From contig JAJDCT010000047.1 of NCBI GenBank assembly GCA_029260695.1, positions 1-13,093 on the forward strand: a stretch of 13,093 nt of DNA, read 5' to 3'. The position numbers and the translations under genes were made by a program. Shown piece after piece: positions 1 to 7,885 of this stretch (positions are counted from its first letter, which is position 1; each line of letters begins with the position of its first letter). The DNA is from Phycisphaeraceae bacterium (GTDB taxonomy: Bacteria > Planctomycetota > Phycisphaerae > Phycisphaerales > Phycisphaeraceae). Below the pieces are notes generated by a model, which was not told where the DNA came from, did not search any database, and worked only from the letters and a program-made list of their open reading frames with translations.

Positions 1-171
1 ACGGTGTATTGTAGGCGCTGTACCACAAGGGGGTAAGCGCTCCTTTGACACGTGGCGGGGCTCACATGAGGCGGGGTGATGGTGTATCCACCCGATTAAG
101 TGTCCGTACCAGCTTTCGTGTCCGTGTCTCTTCAGCCAGCCTGCCTGATCTGTTTCCCACTCACACCCGGT

Positions 172-204
172 ATAAGATAATATTTAGCCTAAATATTATC
201 TTAT
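172..204. repeat. AT-rich 33-base perfect palindrome, copy 1
   Basis: The left arm ATAAGATAATATTTAG (172-187) and the right arm CTAAATATTATCTTAT (189-204) are perfect reverse complements around one central C. The arms are nearly all A/T in a GC-rich setting. A second, 30/33 identical copy lies at 10042-10074. The centre TTAGCCTAA matches the middle of the DtxR/IdeR operator consensus. The outer GATAAT/ATTATC resembles Fur-box ends. Neither family is encoded nearby, so the function is open: operator, nucleoid-protein site or small dispersed repeat. Confidence 0.85.
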
Positions 205-229
205 GATGAATCGGTGATGATCCTGTGAT

Positions 230-304
230 GGCCAAGTGAAGGTCAAGTGAAGGTATTGAGCGGGTCAGCGATGGTCATGTGTGGCCAAGTGCGGGCCAAG
301 CGAA
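230..304 (+). repeat. Imperfect 11-base direct repeats (GGYCAAGTGAA)
   Basis: Two tandem pairs are clear: GGCCAAGTGAA (230-240) with GGTCAAGTGAA (241-251), and GGCCAAGTGCG (283-293) with GGCCAAGCGAA (294-304). Between them are weaker GG-starting units near 252, 263 and 273, so the whole block keeps a 10-11 base period, about one helical turn. It lies 160-235 bases before the antiporter start. This suits a cooperative regulator site or a decaying tandem repeat. Confidence 0.6.
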
Positions 305-464
305 GATTTTGTGTGGAGGGTCGCGGTGGGCATGTGCGGGACAAACGGCTGGACCCCGATGGCACAGCCTATTGAGTCTGTGTGGATGCGGTCGTTTTGG
401 GTGGGAATTGGTGATTGGGGGGGGGTATGTGGTCTGGGGATGCGTGAGGCGATAAGCTGAATGG

Positions 465-2300
465 ATGGCGAAGCAAAAACCTGACGGGCATCACGGCGAC
501 ATCGATGAAACCATGACCAAGGCCAAGGCGACGGCGCTGTGGCGGCTGTTTCACCCAAGCCGAACGGCACTGGCGGTCACGGTGGCGGCGTTGGTCGCGG
601 CGGTGATGGTCGGTCTGTACGTTACACCGACCTGGAGCGTTCAGCGGACTGCGCTGGATGTGTACAGCAACGACGACGGCGAGCTTGTGTACACCGTGCG
701 GGAAAAAGAAACGAAGCTTGGCGAGGTGGCCAAGGCGGGGGAGGCGCAACTCACGGAGGGCTACCTGGCCAGGCTGGGCCCCGGTGAGCTCCCGGAGGTA
801 TCGCAGGAAGTCGTTGTGGATGATCGCTTGGTCGACGGCGAATCTGTGACGGTCTACGAACAGGTCACCGCGGCGCGGCACTGGGGCTTGTGGTCGTTAT
901 TACCCGCGGCGATCGCGATCGCGCTTTGCCTGATGACCAAGGAGCCGTTGACCTCGCTGTTCGGCGGGATCGTTGTTGGGGCGCTGATGCTTCAGAAATA
1001 CGACCTGACCGGTGCGGTGCTCGTGCCGAGCATGGCGACCGAGAGTGCGGCCGGGGTGCTGATCCTGTACCTCTGGCTGCTGGGTGGGTTGATGGGCATC
1101 TGGTCGCGCACCGGCGCGGCGCAGGCGTTTGCACAGTGGATGACCAAACACTTCGTCCGCGGGCCGCGCTCGGCGAAGCTGGTCGCCTGGGGCCTGGGTG
1201 TGATTTTCTTTCAGGGCGGGACCGTCAGCACGGTGTTGGTGGGCACGACCGTCAAACCCATCGCAGACCAGCAGAAAGTCAGCCACGAGGAGCTTTCTTA
1301 CATCGTCGATTCCACAGCGAGTCCGATCGCATCGGTGATCGCGTTCAACGCTTGGCCGGCCTATGTGCAGGCGCTTATCTATGTGCCCGGTGTAGCGTTC
1401 CTGGCGACGGAATCTGACCGGCTTAAGTTCTTTTTTATGAGCGTGCCGTTTAGTTTTTATGGCATCTTCGCGGTGACCGGGACTCTGCTGTTAGCTCTCG
1501 ACAAAGCCCCGTTATTAGGTAGCCGTTTCCGCAAGGCGATCCGCCGATCACGAGAGACCGGCGAGCTCGACGCACCCGACGCCACACCGCTCAGCGCCAA
1601 AGAACTGCAGGCCAGCCACGTCCCCGACGGATACACCCCTCGCGTCGCCGAATTCTTCCTGCCTCTAGCGGTGCTGATCGGCATCGCAGTCGGGACGTTC
1701 ATGTTCATGGAAGGTGGATCGCCTAATGTCCATTGGGCTTTCGGTGCGGCGCTGTTGCTGTCGGCCTTGATGGCGTTGTGGCGCGGCATGAAACTAGTGG
1801 ATCTGGTCGAAGGGCTCGGCGAGGGGCTCAAGGGCGTGGTTGTGGCGTCGGTGATATTGATGCTGGCGATCACGCTGGGATCGGTCAGCAAGCAGGCCGG
1901 CGGCGGGCTGTACCTGGTCGATCAGCTTGGGGATTCGCTGCCCTACTGGGCGGTGCCGGTGACGTTGCAGGTGTTGACGATGATCATCGCGTTCTCGACC
2001 GGGACGAGTTGGGGCACCTACGCGGTGGCGTTCCCGCTTGGGATGCCGTTGGCCTGGGCTATCGCGCAATCACAAGGCCTGGAGCATCCGATGCTCTTTA
2101 TGATGGTCTGTTTCGCCACGATCCTCAACGGCAGCGTGTACGGCGATCAGTGCTCACCGATCTCCGACACCACGGTACTCAGCGCCATGACCACGGGGTC
2201 GGACCTGATGGACCACGTCAAGACGCAATTAATTCCCGCAACCGCGGCGTCAGTGTTGGCGGGTGTGTGCTGGACGCTGACGGTGGTGTTGTTCGCATAA
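465..2300 (+). CDS. NhaC-family Na+/H+ antiporter with N-terminal extension
   Basis: This 611-residue inner-membrane protein has the hallmarks of the NhaC/MleN antiporter family, which exchanges external protons for internal Na+ (or a coupled organic acid). The conserved stretch STGTSWGT lies at residues 511-518 and NGSVYGDQCSPISDTT at 555-570. Hydrophobic segments recur from about residue 140 to the end. Before the family domain there is a hydrophobic helix (about 34-53) and a polar stretch (about 56-137) rich in charged residues. This makes the protein longer than the usual 450-500 residues. An in-frame stop at 453-455 rules out an earlier start. GAGG at 446-449 is a distant ribosome site, and ATG 513 is an alternative start. 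The gene converges on the glutamyltransferase gene. Substrate is unproven; malate/lactate exchange as in MleN is possible. Confidence 0.88.
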   Translation: MAKQKPDGHHGDIDETMTKAKATALWRLFHPSRTALAVTVAALVAAVMVGLYVTPTWSVQRTALDVYSNDDGELVYTVREKETKLGEVAKAGEAQLTEGYLARLGPGELPEVSQEVVVDDRLVDGESVTVYEQVTAARHWGLWSLLPAAIAIALCLMTKEPLTSLFGGIVVGALMLQKYDLTGAVLVPSMATESAAGVLILYLWLLGGLMGIWSRTGAAQAFAQWMTKHFVRGPRSAKLVAWGLGVIFFQGGTVSTVLVGTTVKPIADQQKVSHEELSYIVDSTASPIASVIAFNAWPAYVQALIYVPGVAFLATESDRLKFFFMSVPFSFYGIFAVTGTLLLALDKAPLLGSRFRKAIRRSRETGELDAPDATPLSAKELQASHVPDGYTPRVAEFFLPLAVLIGIAVGTFMFMEGGSPNVHWAFGAALLLSALMALWRGMKLVDLVEGLGEGLKGVVVASVILMLAITLGSVSKQAGGGLYLVDQLGDSLPYWAVPVTLQVLTMIIAFSTGTSWGTYAVAFPLGMPLAWAIAQSQGLEHPMLFMMVCFATILNGSVYGDQCSPISDTTVLSAMTTGSDLMDHVKTQLIPATAASVLAGVCWTLTVVLFA

Positions 2301-2356
2301 TATTACGGATTACGATTGAAACCCGTGCGCATCATCGTGACCGATCCCCCCCCCAA

Positions 2357-2373
2357 CAAAAAAGCCGGGGGCT
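2357..2373 (-). terminator. Probable intrinsic terminator of the glutamyltransferase gene
   Basis: Read on the minus strand, this is AGCC-CCC-GGCT followed by a run of T (the A-run at 2358-2363 on the plus strand). It is a short GC stem with a U-tract, about 95 bases after the glutamyltransferase stop. The stem has only four pairs, so termination may be partial. A run of C at 2346-2354 could also pair with the G-run on the plus strand for the convergent antiporter transcript. Confidence 0.5.
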
Positions 2374-2468
2374 GAGGGTCAAGCGGCCTTGTATGAATTA
2401 AACAAAATCTATATGAAGCAGGCCGGGTGGGGTTCTGCCGGGGTGGTGGCGTGTATCGACAATGCTGT

Positions 2469-4172
2469 CTATGGATTAGTTCGGTCGTATCCGCCAGCCG
2501 CGCCGTTGGATGCGCGGGGGTCGTGGACGCCGATCAGTTGTCCATCTTCGGTTACGCCGATCGCCTGGGTGACGCCCATAGATGAGCGGGGGTGTATCTC
2601 GTGGCCGCGCTGTTTAAGGGCCTCGATCAGAGCCGGGTCTACTGTTTGCTCCACCGCCACACGATCCGGCCGCCACTGGTGGTGGATGCGTGGGGCACCG
2701 ACGGCGTCGGGCAAAGGCATCTCCAGGTCGAAGTGATTGATGATGGCCTGAACGACCTGTGTGATGATGGTCGGGCCGCCGGCCGCGCCGAGGGTGAGTA
2801 CGGGTTGGCCGTCTTTCAATACGATTGTTGGGCTCATACTTGAAAGCGGGCGTTTGCCGGGCTGCACGCTGTTGGCTTCTGCGCCGAGCAGGCCGAAGTA
2901 GTTGGGCACGCCGGGCTGCGCGGAGAAGTCGTCCATCTGGTTGTTCATGAAAACGCCCGTCCCGGGGATGAGTACTTTTGAGCCGTAGGAGGTGTTGAGG
3001 GTTGCGGTGATGGCTACCCAGTTGCCCTCACTGTCGGCGGCTGCGATGTGGGTGGTGTGTCGGCCAAAGAGGTTGATGTCAGAATCCAGTGGCGTGCTGT
3101 GCGTCTGAACAGAGGTTGCTTTGTTGAGGTCGATCTTTTTTGCAAGACCGCTTGCGTAGTCGGCATCGGCGAGGCCGCGTGGCACATCCGCGAAGTCGGG
3201 GTCACCCAACCAGTGCGCCCGGTCTGCGAACGCCAGCTTCATCGCCTCTACTGTGACGTGTGCCCGTGTGGGTGCGTCCATCTCACTAAAATCGAAGTGT
3301 CCGAGGATGTTGAGTATCTGTGCGACGTGAACGCCCCCGGAGCTTGGCGGGCTGAATCCGATCACCTGATAGCCGCGGTAGGTGCTGATGACCGGCTCGC
3401 GTTGCTTGACGGTGTAGTTAGCGAAGTCTTCGGCGGTGATGAGCCCGCCGTTTTCTGACATCCATTTCTGTGCAGCTTGCGCAAACGGGCCGCGGTAGTA
3501 AAATCCGATCCCGTCGCGCGCGATGCCTCGGTATGTCTTGGCCAGGTCCGGCTGCTTGTGCAGGTGTCCGACGGGCCAGGGGTTGCCATCCACGTCGAGC
3601 ATCAATGCCGCGGATTCGGGGAATTGTGCGAGTGTCTTAGCGACTCCTGCCAGACGGGAAGCGAACGCCGGATCGATGATAAAACCCTGCTCGGCGATGT
3701 CGGATGCTGGGGTGATGAGGTCCTCGAGTGTGAGTTTGCCGCCGCGGTTGAGTGCGTAGTCGTACACCGCGAGCGACCCGGGGATGCCGATTGCAAGTGC
3801 ACCGGTCTGGCTTAGTTTGGGGTCGGCTTTGCCATCACGGATGAACATGTCACGGGTCGCTTTGGCTGGTGCCATCTCACGGCCGTCCAATGCGAGGATC
3901 GTGCCGTCGGCGAGGTGGATCAGCGCGAAGCACCCGCCACCGATGCCCGAGTTGTGCGTATCGACGACCCCGAGAGTCAATGCGGCAGCGACCGCGGCAT
4001 CGATCGCGTTGCCGCCACGCTCAAGTGCGTCGATCCCGGCTTGTGTTGCAAGTGGGTGGACCGTCGCCACCATCCCGTCCTTCGCGGTCGCTGGCCCAGC
4101 GCTTATGGTGCCAGCAAAGCACAGAACCGCTATCAACCCGATGGCCATCGCCCGCTTCTGGATACGTTTCAT
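2469..4172 (-). CDS. ggt: Gamma-glutamyltransferase, secreted, self-processing
   Basis: This 567-residue precursor belongs to the N-terminal nucleophile hydrolase family that cleaves and transfers the gamma-glutamyl group of glutathione and related compounds outside the cytoplasm. A signal peptide is clear: MKRIQKR, a hydrophobic core to about residue 25, and likely cleavage after ATA (28-30). DGREMAP (96-102) supplies the arginine that binds the glutamyl group. The autocatalytic and nucleophilic Thr is residue 373 in RHTTH, which would give a small subunit of 195 residues. QMDDFS (412-417), PLSSM (442-446) and AGGPTI (464-469) match the substrate and oxyanion sites. The start is ATG 4172, with GAAAGG seven bases upstream; a TTG at 4193 in frame is less likely. 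All key residues are present. Confidence 0.95.
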   Translation of the reverse strand: MKRIQKRAMAIGLIAVLCFAGTISAGPATAKDGMVATVHPLATQAGIDALERGGNAIDAAVAAALTLGVVDTHNSGIGGGCFALIHLADGTILALDGREMAPAKATRDMFIRDGKADPKLSQTGALAIGIPGSLAVYDYALNRGGKLTLEDLITPASDIAEQGFIIDPAFASRLAGVAKTLAQFPESAALMLDVDGNPWPVGHLHKQPDLAKTYRGIARDGIGFYYRGPFAQAAQKWMSENGGLITAEDFANYTVKQREPVISTYRGYQVIGFSPPSSGGVHVAQILNILGHFDFSEMDAPTRAHVTVEAMKLAFADRAHWLGDPDFADVPRGLADADYASGLAKKIDLNKATSVQTHSTPLDSDINLFGRHTTHIAAADSEGNWVAITATLNTSYGSKVLIPGTGVFMNNQMDDFSAQPGVPNYFGLLGAEANSVQPGKRPLSSMSPTIVLKDGQPVLTLGAAGGPTIITQVVQAIINHFDLEMPLPDAVGAPRIHHQWRPDRVAVEQTVDPALIEALKQRGHEIHPRSSMGVTQAIGVTEDGQLIGVHDPRASNGAAGGYDRTNP

Positions 4173-4211
4173 TTTCGACCTTTCAAGTCTCAACCTGTTT
4201 CTGGGTCCCGC

Positions 4212-4241
4212 ATTCTACCGCCTTGGGTCCCCCCTGCTCGA
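4212..4241 (-). promoter_or_regulatory. Candidate promoter for the glutamyltransferase gene
   Basis: On the minus strand a good -10 box TAGAAT (4217-4212) is preceded, 18 bases upstream, by the weak -35 TCGAGC (4241-4236). It lies 39 bases before the ATG. The -35 overlaps the candidate -35 of the divergent transporter gene. Confidence 0.4.
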
Positions 4242-4268
4242 CACGCCCGGCGCCGTCCTGCCTATGAT
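4238..4268 (+). promoter_or_regulatory. Candidate promoter for the MFS-like gene, giving a near-leaderless mRNA
   Basis: TCGACA (4238-4243) and TATGAT (4263-4268) are 19 bases apart, slightly longer than the ideal 17. The -10 box ends only nine bases before the ATG at 4278, so transcription would begin at or within a few bases of the start codon. No Shine-Dalgarno sequence is seen, in keeping with leaderless translation. Confidence 0.4.
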
Positions 4269-4277
4269 AGTGCCTAT

Positions 4278-5666
4278 ATGTTGTTTGGATCGCTGAAACA
4301 CTTCCTCCCCGCCAGCCAACCCGTGATGGCTCGGCCCAGCTATGCGCGTGAGTTGGTGACCGCCTCGACCTTCCCGATAGCGGTCGCGATGCTGGAGGCC
4401 GGGGTGATCGGTGTGTTGGCGAAGAAGACGTTTCACGTCAGTGAGTTCGAGCTGGCGACGATCATGGCCGCACCGATTTACGCCAACCTGACCAGTTTTA
4501 TGTGGGCGATGCTCGCGCGAGGTCGTCGGAAGGTGCCGATCATCGGTGCGCTGCAGGCGTCGGTGCTCTTGTTTCTGATTGTGATTTCATTTTTGCCGAC
4601 TGTCAGGCCTGGGCCGTCGATGCTTGTGGCGGCGGTGGTGCTGAGCCGCTGCGCCCTGGCGGGTGTGGTGACGCTCCGCAGCACGGTCTGGCGTCAGAAT
4701 TACCCTGAGGCGTGCCGGGCGCAGATCACCGGTCGGTTCACGGTGCTTGTTAGTCTAGCAATTGCGCTAGGTCCACTGATCGGGTTCTTTATCCAGGACC
4801 TGTCGCCAGACAGTTTCCGTTGGCTTTACCGGGTGGTCGCGGTGATCGCGGCTGTCGGGGTGGTTTCGTTTTCACGCATCCGGCTGCGCGGCGAGAAGCA
4901 CCTTCTGAAATATGAGCGCAGGCCCACCGCCAAGCCCCAGCCCCACGGCGAGCCCGGCCACGTCTATGCCTTCGAGCCGGATTCCAAGCCACGCAAGCCG
5001 CACACCATTTGGACCATCCTCAGGGAAGATCACAACTACCGTTGGTACATGGTCTGGCAGTTCGTCGGCGGGATGGCAAACCTCGTCGGCAACTTCGCGC
5101 TGATCAGTCTGATCATCGAACTCACCGCAGATATCGAGTACGAGTACGCGGTGAGTATCTTGTTGACGACGACGATCCCGATGGCTGTGGCGATGTTGAC
5201 CGTCCCTGCCTGGGCACGCTACCTCGACAGGATCCATATCACCCGCTTCCGTACCCGCCAGGGACTGTTCTGGATCGTTGCGCAGTTCGGGTATTGGCTT
5301 GTCGGTCTTACCGGCATCGTCGGGCTGTTTGCGCTGCCCCGTGTCGTCGATGGCGCATCGCGCGGCGGCGGCATGCTGGCGTGGAACCTCGGCCATAACG
5401 ACTTCGCGGACCGCCGAATGGTCCCGTTGTATATGGGTATCCACGTCACGCTGACCGGCGTCCGTGGTTTCCTCGCGCCGTACCTGGCGGTCACGCTGCT
5501 CTACGGCTGGACCCCAACGGCGATCCCCGGGCTAAACCTCCCCGCTTTCGCGGGTATCGGGGTGCATGTCTTTCTGGTCACAACGGTATTGGCGCTGATA
5601 GCGGAGGTCGGATTTATAAGGCTAAGTAATACCGTCGAGCGAGAAGACACAGACGCGGATGCCTGA
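4278..5666 (+). CDS. Major facilitator-like multi-pass membrane protein
   Basis: This 462-residue protein has about ten to twelve hydrophobic segments in two halves. The halves are split by a polar, proline- and charge-rich loop (about 203-245) such as joins the two bundles of MFS transporters. A positively charged turn, MLARGRRKVP (78-87), follows an early helix, as in the MFS loop 2-3 signature. ARYLDRIH (313-320) takes the equivalent place in the second half. LAWNLGHNDFAD (367-378) is a distinctive stretch before a late helix. The frame is open far upstream, but that part overlaps the glutamyltransferase gene on the other strand. ATG 4278 lies just after a -10-like box and is therefore chosen. 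The substrate cannot be told. The gene converges with the sugar isomerase gene. Confidence 0.75.
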   Translation: MLFGSLKHFLPASQPVMARPSYARELVTASTFPIAVAMLEAGVIGVLAKKTFHVSEFELATIMAAPIYANLTSFMWAMLARGRRKVPIIGALQASVLLFLIVISFLPTVRPGPSMLVAAVVLSRCALAGVVTLRSTVWRQNYPEACRAQITGRFTVLVSLAIALGPLIGFFIQDLSPDSFRWLYRVVAVIAAVGVVSFSRIRLRGEKHLLKYERRPTAKPQPHGEPGHVYAFEPDSKPRKPHTIWTILREDHNYRWYMVWQFVGGMANLVGNFALISLIIELTADIEYEYAVSILLTTTIPMAVAMLTVPAWARYLDRIHITRFRTRQGLFWIVAQFGYWLVGLTGIVGLFALPRVVDGASRGGGMLAWNLGHNDFADRRMVPLYMGIHVTLTGVRGFLAPYLAVTLLYGWTPTAIPGLNLPAFAGIGVHVFLVTTVLALIAEVGFIRLSNTVEREDTDADA

Positions 5667-5745
5667 CTTCTTCGTTCGTATTGCTGTGAACGTAACACAG
5701 GCGGTACGCTCGGGCATTCGTGCAATATTGATTCAGATTTCGAGA

Positions 5746-6624
5746 TTAAGAATCGTTCCCGTCGGCCACTTCTGCGCCGACCGATGCGATCAGCTCGTGG
5801 GCCGCTTTGGTTGCGACCTGGAACGACTGGGCGGGGGACATACCCGCCAGCGAAACATCCCCGGCGCCGTGTGCGCCGGTGGCGACGACCGCTTGTGAAT
5901 GCGTCAGGTGCGGTTCAATGACACACGGGCCTTGCCAGCCTGATTCGACGGCGTCGCGTAGGATCGCTTCTGCATCGGTGTCACCCCGACCGATTGGGAC
6001 GTGCTGGCCGTCCTGCATCTGATCCTTGAGGTGGAAGCAGTCAGTTTGGTCCTTGAACATCGCCCAGCATTGGCTTGGTTCAACACCCGTGCGGATGTAG
6101 TTGGCGAAGTCGTAAATCAACTTGAATGTCTGTCCGTCGCGTAGCTGGGCTATCCTGGCGACGTCCTCGGGGTGGTCGCCGAAGATGTCGCTCTCGTTCT
6201 CGTGGAACAGGACCAGCCCCAGATCGCCAGCCCGGTCACGCAGGCGCTTGAGGCGGTCCAGGCTTTCTTGTTGCCACTTTGCCTTGTCGGCGTTGGATTT
6301 GTTGTAATAGCTGAAGACCCTGACGCCGGTCGCTCCGAAGAGGTCCTTGAGCTTGCCCAGGTGATCTAGTTTGTCGAGGTCGATCTGTATATCGTCGGTG
6401 ATGTCGATCTTGCCGATCGGCGAGCCGTACATGTTTACCCTGAGGCCAGCGGTTTCGTACTGCTCTGCGACCCGCTTGGCGTGGTCCAGCGGCAGGTCGG
6501 TGATATTGTGGCCGTCGACGTTTCGCGGGTCGATGTGTGTTATTCCGCCGACGAGACAGGCGGCGATCTGTTCGGGTGTGTTCTCGCTTGCTTCGTCTGC
6601 GAAGCCACTTAGGGTCCAGGGCAT
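5746..6624 (-). CDS. Sugar phosphate isomerase/epimerase-like TIM-barrel protein
   Basis: This 292-residue cytoplasmic protein is of the xylose isomerase-like TIM-barrel (AP endonuclease 2) superfamily, which interconverts ketoses and aldoses or epimerises sugars using a divalent metal. The metal-site pattern is complete: Glu142 in LFHENE, Asp172 in IYDFANY, His198 in CFHLKD and Glu237 in VIEPHL. The N-terminal LSGFADEA (5-12) is typical of the first barrel strand. No signal peptide is present. It lies 75 bases downstream of the Gfo/Idh/MocA oxidoreductase gene on the same strand. That pairing is common in bacteria that catabolise unusual sugars or inositols, and suggests joint action on one substrate. 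A 10-base palindrome TGCGTACGCA lies between the two genes. The exact substrate is unknown. Confidence 0.85.
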   Translation of the reverse strand: MPWTLSGFADEASENTPEQIAACLVGGITHIDPRNVDGHNITDLPLDHAKRVAEQYETAGLRVNMYGSPIGKIDITDDIQIDLDKLDHLGKLKDLFGATGVRVFSYYNKSNADKAKWQQESLDRLKRLRDRAGDLGLVLFHENESDIFGDHPEDVARIAQLRDGQTFKLIYDFANYIRTGVEPSQCWAMFKDQTDCFHLKDQMQDGQHVPIGRGDTDAEAILRDAVESGWQGPCVIEPHLTHSQAVVATGAHGAGDVSLAGMSPAQSFQVATKAAHELIASVGAEVADGNDS

Positions 6625-6699
6625 GTTGGGGCTCGTGGGCTAGTGTGAGTGAGAAATTAGCTGCGTACGCAAGCACGTTACTTTGGGGCTGTCAGGACG

Positions 6700-7863
6700 T
6701 TAAGCGAAGCTATTGGAGATGTCGCGGGGGCCTGCGGTGTCGGTTTTCTTTTCGCGTGTGGATTCTGCGATCAACTGTTGTAGCTTCCGTTCGTAGGCTT
6801 CGCCGTCAAGCGGCATATCCACGGGTTTGCCGGTGAGTGAGGCGTAGAGCATGGCGTTGCCGAGCTCGACAGATCGGATGCCTTCGTCGGCCGGGGCGAT
6901 CAGGTCGGCATCCGTGCGTATGGCGTCGATGAAATTTTCCAGGACCTGCTTGTGCTGTCCGCCGTGGCCGGTGATCGGGATGTCGACATTCGAGACGCTG
7001 GGCTTGCCGAAGGGTTCTTTGCTCGTCCGCAGAAACTCATCGGCAGGGATATCGTTGCGGGTGAACGTGAACTTATCGTCCTCGATCACGACCCTGCCAC
7101 GTTCGCCTGCGACCTCCAGCCGGTTGGTCCCGGGTGCTTCACCTGTCGAGGTGATGAACGTCCCGGTCGCGCCGTTCTCATATTCCAGATACGCGGTGAC
7201 CTGGTCTTCGACCTCTATGTCGTGCCGTTTGCCGATCCCGCAGAACCCCGCAACGCGCGTGGGCATGCCGAATAACCACTGCATCAGGTCCAACTGGTGC
7301 GGGCACTGGTTTAGAAGTACGCCGCCGCCCTCGCCTTTCCATGTCGCCCGCCAACCGCCCCCGGCGTAGTAAGCGTCTGTGCGGAACCAGTTGGTGATGA
7401 TCCAACTCACACGGATCAGCCTGCCGAGTTCGCCGGTGTTGATCATCTGTTTGAGCTTGGTGAAATACGGGTCGGTCCGTTGATTGAACATGGCGGCGAA
7501 GACCAGGTTCTTATCCGTGTGTGCGGCAATGAGCTTTTGGCAGTCGGCCTTGTGCACGGAGATGGGTTTTTCGACGAGGACGTGCTTGCCTGTGTTCAGG
7601 GCGTCGATGCCGATTGTTGTGTGGGCGTAGTGGGGGGTGGCGATCAAGACCGCGTCACAAATGTCCGTTGCGAGAAGGTCCTTGTGGTTTTCAAAGCCCG
7701 GGCACCCGTGCTGTTTGGCCGCCTCAGACAGGGCTTGCCGTGAGGTATCGCACACCGCCGAGACCTCGACATGGTCGAGTTCTGCCGCGTGCTTCATGTG
7801 TACCTGCGCCATCCCCCCAACTCCGATCACGGCAAGGCGGACGGGAGGAGGTTTCTTGTTCAT
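6700..7863 (-). CDS. Gfo/Idh/MocA-family NAD(P)-dependent oxidoreductase
   Basis: This 387-residue protein has an N-terminal Rossmann fold, with the nucleotide-binding turn GVGGMA at residues 14-19 and strand end VCDT at 37-40. EKPIS (98-102) carries the conserved Lys99. The second domain has GGGVLLNQCPHQLDL (179-193), with His189 in the catalytic position, and the common GGGWRATWKGEGG lead-in. Members oxidise or reduce sugars, inositols and sugar acids. No Tat signal is present, so it is cytoplasmic. AGGAG (7879-7875) precedes the ATG by 11 bases, the clearest ribosome site in the window. The gene follows the methyltransferase gene by 22 bases and precedes the sugar isomerase gene by 75. Substrate cannot be assigned. 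Confidence 0.92.
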   Translation of the reverse strand: MNKKPPPVRLAVIGVGGMAQVHMKHAAELDHVEVSAVCDTSRQALSEAAKQHGCPGFENHKDLLATDICDAVLIATPHYAHTTIGIDALNTGKHVLVEKPISVHKADCQKLIAAHTDKNLVFAAMFNQRTDPYFTKLKQMINTGELGRLIRVSWIITNWFRTDAYYAGGGWRATWKGEGGGVLLNQCPHQLDLMQWLFGMPTRVAGFCGIGKRHDIEVEDQVTAYLEYENGATGTFITSTGEAPGTNRLEVAGERGRVVIEDDKFTFTRNDIPADEFLRTSKEPFGKPSVSNVDIPITGHGGQHKQVLENFIDAIRTDADLIAPADEGIRSVELGNAMLYASLTGKPVDMPLDGEAYERKLQQLIAESTREKKTDTAGPRDISNSFA

Positions 7864-7885
7864 GGTGAATAGTTCTCCTGGAATG

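Larger units (their letters stand above)
1..464. other. Gene-free region upstream of the antiporter gene
   Basis: No reading frame here looks coding. The frames that cross it on the minus strand overlap the antiporter gene and have no recognisable motif. A TTGACA hexamer at 45-50 has no convincing -10 partner 15-19 bases downstream. The stretch holds a perfect AT-rich palindrome (172-204), a set of 11-base direct repeats (230-304) and a G-rich tract with nine consecutive G at 417-425. From about base 205 onward the plus strand is clearly richer in G than C. It is probably a regulatory leader or an intergenic repeat area. Confidence 0.6.

Noticed and set aside
45..87. TTGACA at 45-50 as an antiporter promoter
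   Set aside because: No -10 box at suitable spacing, and the gene starts more than 400 bases away.
81..91. DnaA-box-like TATCCAC and a replication origin combining it with the AT-rich palindrome and repeats
   Set aside because: Only partial matches to the DnaA box, no cluster of boxes, and no replication genes nearby.
271..375. A 34-codon frame starting with MVMCGQVRAKRR, rich in basic residues
   Set aside because: It overlaps the 11-base repeats, has no ribosome site and no known motif; length is well within chance.
369..881. Long minus-strand frame of 170 codons across the antiporter start
   Set aside because: It overlaps a well-supported gene on the plus strand, and its Arg/His-rich composition is typical of an antisense shadow.
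3915..4277. N-terminal extension of the MFS-like frame from a GTG at 3915
   Set aside because: It lies antisense to the signal peptide and first domain of the glutamyltransferase and has no hydrophobic or family-like character.
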